Assembly: GCA_963802635.1 (NCBI GenBank)
Contig: CAWDJJ010000001.1
Coordinates: 930,001 to 994,000, forward strand
Direction: 5' to 3'
DNA: 64,000 nt
DNA from: CAVTLG01 sp963802635
GTDB lineage: Bacteria; Chloroflexota; Ktedonobacteria; Ktedonobacterales; Ktedonobacteraceae
Shown piece after piece: positions 8,450 through 16,530 of this stretch (position 1 is its first letter; the number at the start of each line of letters is the position of its first letter). A program made the translations under genes and the position numbers. The notes beneath the pieces are model-generated. The model worked only from the letters and a program-made list of their open reading frames with translations, did not search any database and was not told the origin of the DNA.

Positions 8450-9583
8450 CTAACGTACCGCAAAAGGTGTATATGTATCTACTTCGCCCGTCAGGTACTT
8501 TCCAAGCAGGCGAGCTTGCACTTCGATACAGCGACGATACGTTACTTTGTATTCAAAGACGGGGTGTATGATGGTCTCCTGCATGCGGTCCTCAAATTTC
8601 TCTAAGAAGAGACGCCTCGTCGCGTCCGTCATACGACAGGCATTGAATTCGTTGACAAAATCTTTTGGCTCAAGCTGATGGTTGTTGAGCAAGCTGAGCA
8701 CGACTGAGTCAACAATTAATGGTCTGAACTCCTCCATCAAGTCCAGGGCTAGCGCTGGCTTCCCATAGCGCGAGGCATGCAGATAGCCGATATATGGGTC
8801 AAAGCCCACACTGGCTAATGCGCTGGCAACCTGCGATGTCAGAATCACGTACCCATAGCTGAGCATGGCGTTGACTGGATCTGTCGGCGGACGACGAACA
8901 CGTTTCGCAAAGCCGTGCGACCAGCCACATTTGATAAGTTGTCCCAGGACACTAAAATAGGCCGCACTACCCGCACCTTCACAGCCGAGAAGAGGTCCCA
9001 GACCGTTCATTCTTCCACTGGCAATTTCCTCCGGCTCCAGCTCGCTCTGCTGCTGATCAACGCTCCCTTCTGCGTTTATCTGCTCATACGTATCAAGCGT
9101 GGTCTGCTCAGCCGAGGCAATACAGCGCTTGAGGCTCTCGATCTGCTCGGCAAGCACTACGTCTGGATGCAGACGCTGATAACGCATGAGTAAGGTGCGC
9201 ATGTTGCGTAGCTTGCCGCTGACAAAGCGCTGCGCAAGTGCATGACGACGCGTAGGCTCTGCATGAGTTGCATGTTGTGCCAGGCGCAAGATGCTATTTT
9301 TGGTCAAGGTAGGACTGAGACTCCCGAGATAGCGCCCGTACTTAGTCAGGTAGGTGATGGGTACTTTCGCGTCCAGCAGACTCGCCAACGCGGGCGTGGT
9401 CAGGGTAATGTCACCGAGGACCATAATTTCTTCGATCTTCAAAAGCGGTACGGTCATTTTGCGCTCGCGCTTGCCTTGTGCGCGCGGTTCACCTTCGCCT
9501 TCACGTTCAGGGATATGCACAATAAGGCATTCACCTTCACGACCTACCCACGCATGCTGCTCGGTGAGATACAGGATTGCCAT
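8450..9583 (-). CDS. cas1: CRISPR adaptation integrase Cas1
   Basis: 377 residues. Cas1 cuts and joins prespacer ends into the array. The three metal ligands are visible as E202 (LLGCEGAGSAAYF), H269 (GYLHASRYGKPAL) and E284 (LDLMEEFRP). The N-terminal beta domain contains a longer than usual charged insert (residues 26-43) compared with compact Cas1 proteins, and the helical domain has the expected PVNAMLSYGYVIL. cas4 lies 2 bp upstream and cas2 18 bp downstream, so the three are surely one operon. Cas1 and Cas4 together usually mean PAM-selected prespacers. Confidence 0.97.
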   Translation of the reverse strand: MAILYLTEQHAWVGREGECLIVHIPEREGEGEPRAQGKRERKMTVPLLKIEEIMVLGDITLTTPALASLLDAKVPITYLTKYGRYLGSLSPTLTKNSILRLAQHATHAEPTRRHALAQRFVSGKLRNMRTLLMRYQRLHPDVVLAEQIESLKRCIASAEQTTLDTYEQINAEGSVDQQQSELEPEEIASGRMNGLGPLLGCEGAGSAAYFSVLGQLIKCGWSHGFAKRVRRPPTDPVNAMLSYGYVILTSQVASALASVGFDPYIGYLHASRYGKPALALDLMEEFRPLIVDSVVLSLLNNHQLEPKDFVNEFNACRMTDATRRLFLEKFEDRMQETIIHPVFEYKVTYRRCIEVQARLLGKYLTGEVDTYTPFAVR

Positions 9584-9585
9584 GT

Positions 9586-10239
9586 TTATACTCCTTCTTT
9601 TATCTGCGCCCGCATTTTAAGTACTTCGCGTGGTAAGCAGATCGGTTCCAGCGAACAATCACGGCACTTGCGCCAGTTCGTAATTGGCTCAGGAGGGGAG
9701 GCGGCAGTGGCTACCTGGCGCGCTTCCTCCACGAGAACAAGCGTCTGTTGGCGTAGTGCAGCGTCAATACTGACCTCATCCCGACGAGCCGAGCCAATAT
9801 AGAAGAGATAGCCATGCGTGATGCTGCCAGATGGTATAGCCAGTACTTCTTCCAGGGCCAGAGCTTGCGCGCAGAGTTGCGTGTGATCGGAGAGCCACTT
9901 GCCCATTTTGCCTTTTTTGTACTCGACTGGATAGAGTTTGTGCTCTAACACTAACGTTGCCAGGTCAGCGCTAGCGCCATCAGCTTCGAGCAAATCGCAA
10001 TAGCCCAGTAGACCCAGAGTAGGCGCGCACAGATAGCTATGACGGAATTGTATTTTCTCGCCGCGTGCACTACTGCCGAACTGATCGACACGCTCGTGCA
10101 GTTGCTGCCCTTCGAGAACGTGCTCATTGACGACCATCTCGCCCAGCGTGAACTCGTAGTAAAAACGACGCGGGCAGTAGGCATAAGCGTTCAACTGCGA
10201 GAGTGGAATATACATAAGGTTTTCCCGTTGTTCTTGCAT
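9586..10239 (-). CDS. cas4: CRISPR-associated exonuclease Cas4
   Basis: 217 residues, RecB-like nuclease with a 4Fe-4S cluster. Cluster ligands C22 (YCPRRFYYE), C192, C195 and C201 (KCRDCSLEPIC) and nuclease residues D82 (GYCDLLE), E106 and K108 (PVEYKKG) and a Gln motif near 121 are all present. Cas4 trims prespacers and checks the PAM before Cas1-Cas2 integration. The ATG at 10239 is supported by AAGGAG 8 nt upstream; a later ATG at 10215 has no such signal. It is the first gene of the leftward adaptation operon. Its promoter overlaps the divergent promoter of the WYL regulator. Confidence 0.96.
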   Translation of the reverse strand: MQEQRENLMYIPLSQLNAYAYCPRRFYYEFTLGEMVVNEHVLEGQQLHERVDQFGSSARGEKIQFRHSYLCAPTLGLLGYCDLLEADGASADLATLVLEHKLYPVEYKKGKMGKWLSDHTQLCAQALALEEVLAIPSGSITHGYLFYIGSARRDEVSIDAALRQQTLVLVEEARQVATAASPPEPITNWRKCRDCSLEPICLPREVLKMRAQIKEGV

Positions 10240-10259
10240 ATTTCTCCTTACTTGTGTAA

Positions 10260-10320
10260 AATACAGATAACGTGGTATCTGCTTGACAAATACAGTCAGA
10301 AGTACTAGTATTGTTTATCT
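10260..10320. promoter_or_regulatory. Divergent cas promoters with an operator-like palindrome
   Basis: Rightward: TTGACA (10283-10288), 17 bp, TAGTAT (10306-10311) towards the WYL gene. Leftward: TTGTCA (complement of 10284-10289), 18 bp, TGTATT (complement of 10260-10265) towards cas4. A perfect inverted repeat CAGATA-N6-TATCTG (10264-10281) fills the leftward -35/-10 spacer and abuts the rightward -35; a further half-site TTATCTG lies at 10314-10320. This is a natural site for autoregulation by the neighbouring WYL protein. The promoter elements are seen; the regulator assignment is inferred. Confidence 0.7.
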
Positions 10321-10353
10321 GAACAGAGCAATGGTATAGAGAAAACGAGACAT

Positions 10354-11355
10354 ATGAGACGCAACTCTAAAATTGAGCTAGCAAGTAGACGCCGTCTTAT
10401 AATTCTGGCCTTACTGCATCAACGTCCGCATAGATACAATGAAATAATTGCAGCGATGCAACAAGAGTATTTATCAGCTAACACGTATGTATTAGCTGTA
10501 GATGCTGATCCTAAAAAGCAAAAGCTGCAATTTCGGAATGATCGCACTGCGCTACGTAAGCAAGGTTGCAACATAACCTTTGATCGGCATAGCCAATGCT
10601 ATATATGGCATAATTCCCCCTTTAAGTTTTCATTGCCGCAGCAGCAACTAACGGCCCTGGCAATCTTGCTCAACACTTTCTCCAATAGCAGGATCATCCA
10701 TGCAGATACCATCCAGGAACTACTCTCATCCCTGGTAAACAACCTTCCTGATGGTCAACAAAAGGTTGTTGCAGAGCAGAAACGTGTATTCTCCATCGAC
10801 CTGCGGGAGAAAACTGATTATCGCTCCACTGACTCAAACACTGTAGGCCGTATTGAAATGGCGTTAAAGCGTCGGCAACAACTCGCATTCACGTACCGCT
10901 CCCTTCGCGATGGTAAAGAACGCAGGCATGTCATAGAACCCCGTCGTTTGTATTTTGAAAACGGTCATATTTACCTCAGAGGATGGAGTATCGATTGGAA
11001 TAAAGAACTCCCCTTTCGTCTCGACTCTATTGTTCCTGGTAGTGCGACTGTGCTCCCTACTTCCATCGTGCCCAACCGACCCACGCCACCTTTACACCTG
11101 TTGCGCTACCATCTCAGTCCACAAATCGCACGTAATGGCGTGAGTGAATACTTTGCAGATCACAGTATAGAACCACATCCAGATGGATCAGCAACAATCA
11201 CCGCACGCGTACCCGATCCCGATCTCTTCGAAGCGCGTCGTATCCTGCTTAGCTACGGAGAAAACTGTACAATTCTAGAACCGGTCGAATTACTGCAAAG
11301 GATGCGTTCCGTAACTGAGCATTACAACAAACACTATCTTACACCCGAGGTATGA
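10354..11355 (+). CDS. WYL-domain transcriptional regulator of the CRISPR locus
   Basis: 333 residues. The N-terminal winged helix (ASRRRLIILALLHQRPHRYNEI, then FRNDRTALRKQGCNITFD) is followed by the WYL domain from about residue 155 (IEMALKRRQQLAFTYRSLRDG, EPRRLYFENGHIYLRGW) and a C-terminal WCX-like extension. WYL proteins bind nucleic-acid-like ligands and are frequent CRISPR regulators in type I-D and other systems. The gene sits between the adaptation operon and cas10d, is divergently transcribed from cas4 and shares its promoter region with a palindrome. I infer repression or tuning of both cas arms. Confidence 0.9.
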   Translation: MRRNSKIELASRRRLIILALLHQRPHRYNEIIAAMQQEYLSANTYVLAVDADPKKQKLQFRNDRTALRKQGCNITFDRHSQCYIWHNSPFKFSLPQQQLTALAILLNTFSNSRIIHADTIQELLSSLVNNLPDGQQKVVAEQKRVFSIDLREKTDYRSTDSNTVGRIEMALKRRQQLAFTYRSLRDGKERRHVIEPRRLYFENGHIYLRGWSIDWNKELPFRLDSIVPGSATVLPTSIVPNRPTPPLHLLRYHLSPQIARNGVSEYFADHSIEPHPDGSATITARVPDPDLFEARRILLSYGENCTILEPVELLQRMRSVTEHYNKHYLTPEV

Positions 11356-11387
11356 CCTCAATTGAGGTCACATCCCTTTGTTACAAT
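11353..11387 (+). promoter_or_regulatory. Perfect 18-bp palindrome and -10 upstream of cas10d
   Basis: TGACCTCAATTGAGGTCA (11353-11370) is perfectly symmetric and overlaps the stop codon of the WYL gene. A TACAAT box follows at 11382-11387 and the palindrome covers the expected -35. The layout fits an operator placed over a promoter for the effector operon. The palindrome differs from the CAGATA/TATCTG site upstream of the WYL gene, so a second regulator is possible. Confidence 0.55.
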
Positions 11388-11399
11388 GCCCGTGTAGCT

Positions 11400-11448
11400 C
11401 AATATCTTGCACGGGAAACCAGCAGAACGCAGCGAACTCAAGATATTG
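11400..11448 (+). promoter_or_regulatory. Inverted repeat in the cas10d 5' region
   Basis: CAATATCTTG (11400-11409) and CAAGATATTG (11439-11448) are perfect 10-bp arms around a 29-bp loop, located in the presumed 5' untranslated region of cas10d. It may be an RNA stem-loop or a protein site; no T tract follows it, so it is not an obvious terminator. Confidence 0.45.
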
Positions 11449-11496
11449 CGCAACACATTCACTAGTAGATAGGTTTTTTGTGGAGGAAGAAGCAGA

Positions 11497-14400
11497 GTGT
11501 ATTATCACACGATCTTGCGTGACTACGCACGCAACTATGCTATCCCAGCCATGCTAGAGCAAGGATGGGCATTCAAAGCTGCAAAGTCCTATGGTTGGCT
11601 ACAGGCAAAACGCGGCCCCGAATATCATGTCGACCAACCACTACGTAGCCATATTCTTAATGGCCTGTACGCTCTCACACGTGTACTTGAGTATCTCAAG
11701 ACTCAAGGGTACTACAGCTTAAGCGCGCACGACTTTAAGCGCGTCCTGGTACTCTATACCTTGCACGATGCGTACAAAGATAGCGCGCTAGCCAGCACAA
11801 AGATGGGGAAAGGAGAATTTGGTATCCCTCTGACGGCACTGGAAGATTTACTAGATCGCATGCATCTGCGCGATTTTGTCAATGTCACCGCTGCAGAGGT
11901 GCGCATGGCAAGCGTTTCACTTCAAAGTCCCAGGGTAGGCGATCTGGCAGCGAGTAGTCCAGGCTTTGACCGCCTCTCTAATTTGATCCACCTGGCCGAT
12001 GCTTTCGCCAGCCAGCAAACCTCGCGTGATTATCGTACGGCAGAGCATAGAATTCAGGAAATGATCAGTGGGCCAGCGTTGACTGCACACACCGTGGCAC
12101 GAGTAGGTAAACGTATGAGCGGGATAGACAGTGTGGCAAGCGAGGTACAGCCAGCGCTAAAGCTCTACTATCACGAATTGGATGATTATCGGGGTCTTTC
12201 TACTTTACTGATTCACCAGGCAACAGAGGAAGTGCTCAGTGCCTATGGCTTTTACCCTCTGCTCTACTTTGCGAATGGCAATCTCTATATTGGACCAGAG
12301 CACATTGAGATAGATACAGCGCAAGTAAGAGAGAAAGTAGCAAAGCTTCTTCTGCTCAAAATCAGGAATGAAGCAAATGAGAGCCTCGATATCGCACGAG
12401 ATGCCTGTGATCCACGCAAAGGCATGAAAATTGAGAAATATGCGTACCTGTTTTGCAGTTTTGCCATGCTATTAAAGGCAGTACAAGAGAAAACGACGCT
12501 GAGTAAAACGGTTGGCTTCATGAGCAAGATCCTGGCTGAACGCGTCAAAAAACAGAAATATGAGCGCCCCGAAGATTTCTATCTGTCCTACGACATGCCG
12601 ATGAATCTCGACCAGACTGAAATGCAGGCACAACATTGGCTTGCCGCAAGTAAGCTCATTATGGCGGCAGAAAATATGGCAGGTGCGTTGGTGCCAACGG
12701 ATACACTTGAATGGCTATTCATGACCTTTCATACTCCAACTCAAATAGCAGAGACGATACGGCAGCAACACAAATTACTGACAGATGGCGGTGTCTCCGA
12801 TCACAGTTTTATTATCGCTTACCACTGGCTCGCTCAGGCACGCTTCACAGAGCAGAAACGTATCTGGTTAGAAGTGGAGGTTTCACATATCCAGGAGACC
12901 CTCACCGCACAGATTTTACAGGCATTGCAACAATATGAGCAGGCTGACAACGTATTGAATTTTGTTGAGAAGGAACTGGCACTGCAAAGCGACTCGCAGC
13001 AGTACCTCGCTGCACACCTACAGTTTTCCTTTGAGACCATCAGCACACTGGAAGAAAGCTCTCTCGCAGAATACGAGAAGGAGCGCAAGCCAGCGCACAA
13101 GCGCATTTGCAGTATATGTAATCGCGTAATTATACCGCAAGTAAACAAAAAGAACAGTGAAATCAAAACAACCATTGCCAATCAGCAAGCACTGGTCTTT
13201 TCCAATAAACGCCGACCAACAGACATCAATAAGAGCGATATGATGGTATGGTGTCCGATGTGCTATCTGGAATTTATGGTACGGAAGCTCAGTGGACAAA
13301 GCTATCCAGATAATAGTGACTACAACGCTTCGTACCGCCTGCACCTCTATGTTTTGCCAGATTACTCGTTCACGCCTCAGCTCTGGGAAGATACAAGCCG
13401 GGAACTCATGCGCAACTTCCATCCCCAGGAGACTACGGCGAGCAGACTTGTCCTGCGTGGGAGTAAAGACGAGCCTGCGCTGCCTGCGCAATGGCTGGAG
13501 CGACGTACCGTTGATCCGAGCTGGCTGGAACACGTCCAGGATATGTTTGCCAATCAGGCAGCATATATACAGACACCAACCAAAGATGGCAAGAAGCGTA
13601 GCAAATTTGGAGATCGTATGACCTTTTCCTTTAAGAATCCCAATTACATGCTTATTACCTACGACAACACGGTTCAGCGCAACGGGGATAAAAGTCTGGC
13701 ACCGACACATGTAGAAGTCTGGACAAAAGCATTATATGCGGCCACGCTGATCCATCTCCTCACAGGTGCGCGGATCTATATTACAGATAAGCCATACCTT
13801 ACTATCACACGACCGGAACAGATGAAGACGATCATTGAGATGGAGGGATTACACCCACTGCTCTACAGCCTGCTACCACTTCATCGTACTGATGCCGAGT
13901 TTGCTGCTGCTGCAGGCATCCGTGCCTCTGAAAGTAACGCCCGGTTGCCCATTGCCGCCTTACCGACCATGCTTGACCTGCTGGCCGCTGTCTGGGAGAT
14001 CAATGCAGCCCTCTATCAAAGCAAACCCAACGAAAGGCGCAATCTCGATAAACAGGTGGCAAGCATCCTGGAAGAAATCAGGAGGAACTACCTGGCTGGT
14101 GCAACGCTCTATAAAATGCGTGAGCGCAGTAAAGGCACGGCCTATGCCATATTTACCCGCGCTTGCCAGCTACTTTTGCCATTACAGCATGATGAAGTTC
14201 GGCAGGCACTCTACGACGAAGGCTATGAACTTATGCTCGATAAAGAAGGAGGTGACTTGATGAAACTGGCACACACGATTACAGATACAAGTTTAAAACT
14301 CTATCATCCATCAGCCAAAGAAAAGGGACGGACTCACCGCTTTGAGACGCTCTTTCGCACTGGAGTGGAGGCCATTAAGATCAACGCGAATGTGCATGAA

Positions 14401-14709
14401 GATGAGCTGATTGCACGCGTTGCTGGCACTGTACTCAAACGCCTTGAGCGCATTATTGATGCAGGAGGATATAGCCCTATATACGGGGAAGAGCGACTTG
14501 CCACGGTACAAGCGTTTGCCGAAACGCTGGTGCGCGATCTGTTTTGTGAGCATTGTGGACGTAGCGTATCACGTCTTTCTCACGAAGAAAATCCGCTGGC
14601 AGATGCTATTTACTTTCTCACTTATCAGAAAATAAATCAGTATTGGGCAGAGAAAAGAAGTCAGGAGGGGAAAACAGAGGAAGCTTCAGTAAATGAAGAA
14701 AATGACTAG
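11497..14709 (+). CDS. cas10d: Type I-D large subunit Cas10d (Csc3) with HD nuclease domain
   Basis: 1070 residues starting at GTG 11497, with TGGAGGAAG upstream. The N-terminus carries an HD nuclease: H52 in LRSHILNGLY and H90-D91 in LYTLHDAYKDS. In type I-D the HD activity resides in Cas10d and not in Cas3, and the Cas3 encoded downstream indeed lacks it. A zinc finger is formed by KRICSICNRV (about 534) and WCPMCYLEF (about 586). The rest is the divergent palm-like and helical C-terminal region of Csc3. Polymerase-type GGDD is not found at the palm position. It forms the core of the Cascade-like complex with Csc1, Csc2 and Cas6. It is the first gene of the rightward effector operon. Confidence 0.95.
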   Translation: MYYHTILRDYARNYAIPAMLEQGWAFKAAKSYGWLQAKRGPEYHVDQPLRSHILNGLYALTRVLEYLKTQGYYSLSAHDFKRVLVLYTLHDAYKDSALASTKMGKGEFGIPLTALEDLLDRMHLRDFVNVTAAEVRMASVSLQSPRVGDLAASSPGFDRLSNLIHLADAFASQQTSRDYRTAEHRIQEMISGPALTAHTVARVGKRMSGIDSVASEVQPALKLYYHELDDYRGLSTLLIHQATEEVLSAYGFYPLLYFANGNLYIGPEHIEIDTAQVREKVAKLLLLKIRNEANESLDIARDACDPRKGMKIEKYAYLFCSFAMLLKAVQEKTTLSKTVGFMSKILAERVKKQKYERPEDFYLSYDMPMNLDQTEMQAQHWLAASKLIMAAENMAGALVPTDTLEWLFMTFHTPTQIAETIRQQHKLLTDGGVSDHSFIIAYHWLAQARFTEQKRIWLEVEVSHIQETLTAQILQALQQYEQADNVLNFVEKELALQSDSQQYLAAHLQFSFETISTLEESSLAEYEKERKPAHKRICSICNRVIIPQVNKKNSEIKTTIANQQALVFSNKRRPTDINKSDMMVWCPMCYLEFMVRKLSGQSYPDNSDYNASYRLHLYVLPDYSFTPQLWEDTSRELMRNFHPQETTASRLVLRGSKDEPALPAQWLERRTVDPSWLEHVQDMFANQAAYIQTPTKDGKKRSKFGDRMTFSFKNPNYMLITYDNTVQRNGDKSLAPTHVEVWTKALYAATLIHLLTGARIYITDKPYLTITRPEQMKTIIEMEGLHPLLYSLLPLHRTDAEFAAAAGIRASESNARLPIAALPTMLDLLAAVWEINAALYQSKPNERRNLDKQVASILEEIRRNYLAGATLYKMRERSKGTAYAIFTRACQLLLPLQHDEVRQALYDEGYELMLDKEGGDLMKLAHTITDTSLKLYHPSAKEKGRTHRFETLFRTGVEAIKINANVHEDELIARVAGTVLKRLERIIDAGGYSPIYGEERLATVQAFAETLVRDLFCEHCGRSVSRLSHEENPLADAIYFLTYQKINQYWAEKRSQEGKTEEASVNEEND

Positions 14710-14752
14710 ATGCAAAAATAGTATTGATAGTTATATTACAGGAGATTAAGAG

Positions 14753-15817
14753 ATGCTAGAAGAGCTTACCAGGATACTGAGCACCCATAAAAGTGCATTT
14801 CACACACAGATACCGCGCTATCGCCAGAATCGCTATGTACAGATCGTCGTGCTGCGTGAAACAAAATCACATGCAATCTTCACTACCGAGGGACAAACTC
14901 TCGATGTCGAGCGGCTGCAAGCAGGCATCACGACACGCAAACAAATTGACCGTGTTGTGATGTATAAGCGTAAGCAAATCGCGCCAGAACGCCGTACTGG
15001 TAAGGCACTGTTACGCGACCTCAATATCCTGGATGCTACCAATGGGAGCACAGCTAATGAAAAAAAGAAGGGCAAGGTCGACAAAGCCAGCCGCTTCGAA
15101 TGCCAGATTATGGGCGGCAGTTGCGGGAACTGTCCAGACTGTATTCTCTATGGCTATGCTGCGACGAAAGATACCGGGAGCCAGAGAGCACGTGTTCTGA
15201 CTGATAGTGGTTTCGTCGTGCGCGATATTCCGCAGGTCATGCGTACCATCAAACTCAATGCGATACAGGATACTATCGCTGGCGGCATCGCCGGAAGCGC
15301 ATTTGCCAGCCGCGAGAACATACTGCCACAGATTTTTATTCCTACCGTGGAGACATTGCTGGACGTTACGGAGACCGAACTCGTCTACGTTCTGGGCAAT
15401 ATTCTCAAGACGACCCGTTACGGAGCTGAGAGTAACCGCGAAGGTTTTATGCGCAACCATATTCTGGGCCTCTATTTCAGTGACACAGAGCTTTTCAGCA
15501 ATCTGGAACTGACACAACGCTACTATGATGCCATTGCAGCAACAACGGATAATGTTTTGCCAGATTATCTCAGTGTTGATCAATTTCTGGATAACTGGTC
15601 ACAGGTCGAGGAAGCGTCGTTAGCCCAGGTGGTGGGGCGAAAAAGCAAAGTAACCGAGCTAGATAATCTGCTGGGTGGTATCCGAGCCATTTATGAAAGT
15701 GAGCAGTTGCTGCGACCGGTACTACAAAAGCTGGATGAGGATACACGCCGTTATGTCAAAGACGTCAAGGTAAAGGACAAAGGTAGTGATACGAGCGAGG
15801 ACGAGACGGAGGAGTAG
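14753..15817 (+). CDS. csc2: Type I-D backbone protein Csc2 (Cas7 family)
   Basis: 354 residues. Csc2 is the Cas7-type RNA-binding backbone that polymerises along the crRNA. GKALLRDLNILD, FECQIMGGSCGNCPDCILYG (with a Cys cluster near 113-122) and the RRM-like RENILPQIFIPTVETLLDVT are characteristic of the I-D Cas7. The C-terminus is a charged tail (KDKGSDTSEDETEE). ATG 14753 is preceded by AGGAG. It begins 43 bp after cas10d, and csc1 follows after 2 bp. Confidence 0.95.
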   Translation: MLEELTRILSTHKSAFHTQIPRYRQNRYVQIVVLRETKSHAIFTTEGQTLDVERLQAGITTRKQIDRVVMYKRKQIAPERRTGKALLRDLNILDATNGSTANEKKKGKVDKASRFECQIMGGSCGNCPDCILYGYAATKDTGSQRARVLTDSGFVVRDIPQVMRTIKLNAIQDTIAGGIAGSAFASRENILPQIFIPTVETLLDVTETELVYVLGNILKTTRYGAESNREGFMRNHILGLYFSDTELFSNLELTQRYYDAIAATTDNVLPDYLSVDQFLDNWSQVEEASLAQVVGRKSKVTELDNLLGGIRAIYESEQLLRPVLQKLDEDTRRYVKDVKVKDKGSDTSEDETEE

Positions 15818-15819
15818 TA

Positions 15820-16530
15820 ATGGAACTCTATCGTTGCGATCTCACCTTGCATGATTACCTTTTCTTTGCGACAACGGAGCGTGGCAAAGTTGCAGAGACG
15901 GGTCCATTTGTGCATAATTATGCTCTCACCTATGCTCTGGGATGGGCAGCATCGTCGTGGCACAACGCTATCCAGAAACCACATTACCGTGAAGATCTGG
16001 CTCAGGTGGGTCGCAAATATATCACACCAGCCAGGTTGCTACATGGCAGCTACCTTCTCAATCAGTACAATACCCTGAGTGAAAGTTATAATTTAAATAA
16101 AGTACAGAGCGTTGGGTATCCCGATTGGGGCTATATCAAATGCTTCCGTCCAGGTACACTGTTTCGTAGTTATGTTGTCAGTGCAGAGGTGGTGTACTTT
16201 CCACACTATCTTCGCCTGGGAAAATTCATGGCGAAGACCTCTGTGAAGATTACGCCTGCACAAAATCTGCACCTTCATCTGGCACCGGAAAAGCGCGCAC
16301 CGCAGCGCTCTACTTATCCGCTACTCAACTGGGATGATCTGGCTGTTTCTGACCGCCCAGTTGCCTTTGACATCATCGTCAACGTTCTACCGGGTCATCT
16401 CATTGATAACCCGGTATTTGATGATACACAGCATGCCTATCTGACAGCAACATTCACAGACGAAGACGTTTCAGTACACATCCCCTTGAACATGGGATAC
16501 TATGGAGAAAACCTATGCGCATCCTGGTAA
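15820..16530 (+). CDS. csc1: Type I-D Cas5-family protein Csc1
   Basis: 236 residues. The start (MELYRCDLTLHDYLFFATTE) and RETxGPFVHNYALTYALG-type segment (ETGPFVHNYALTYALG, residues 30-45) are hallmark Csc1 features. Csc1 caps the 5' handle of the crRNA in the I-D complex. The gene lies 2 bp after csc2 and its 3' end overlaps cas3 by 16 bp, so translation of the two is probably coupled. Confidence 0.93.
   Translation: MELYRCDLTLHDYLFFATTERGKVAETGPFVHNYALTYALGWAASSWHNAIQKPHYREDLAQVGRKYITPARLLHGSYLLNQYNTLSESYNLNKVQSVGYPDWGYIKCFRPGTLFRSYVVSAEVVYFPHYLRLGKFMAKTSVKITPAQNLHLHLAPEKRAPQRSTYPLLNWDDLAVSDRPVAFDIIVNVLPGHLIDNPVFDDTQHAYLTATFTDEDVSVHIPLNMGYYGENLCASW

Noticed and set aside
13018..13710. A 230-codon minus-strand frame inside cas10d
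   Set aside because: Antisense shadow of a well-supported gene.
11497..14709. Considered a type III Cas10 with cyclase activity
   Set aside because: The palm GGDD motif is not found at its place; csc1 and csc2 neighbours and a separate Cas3 helicase fit type I-D. A GGD near residue 920 lies in the C-terminal helical part.
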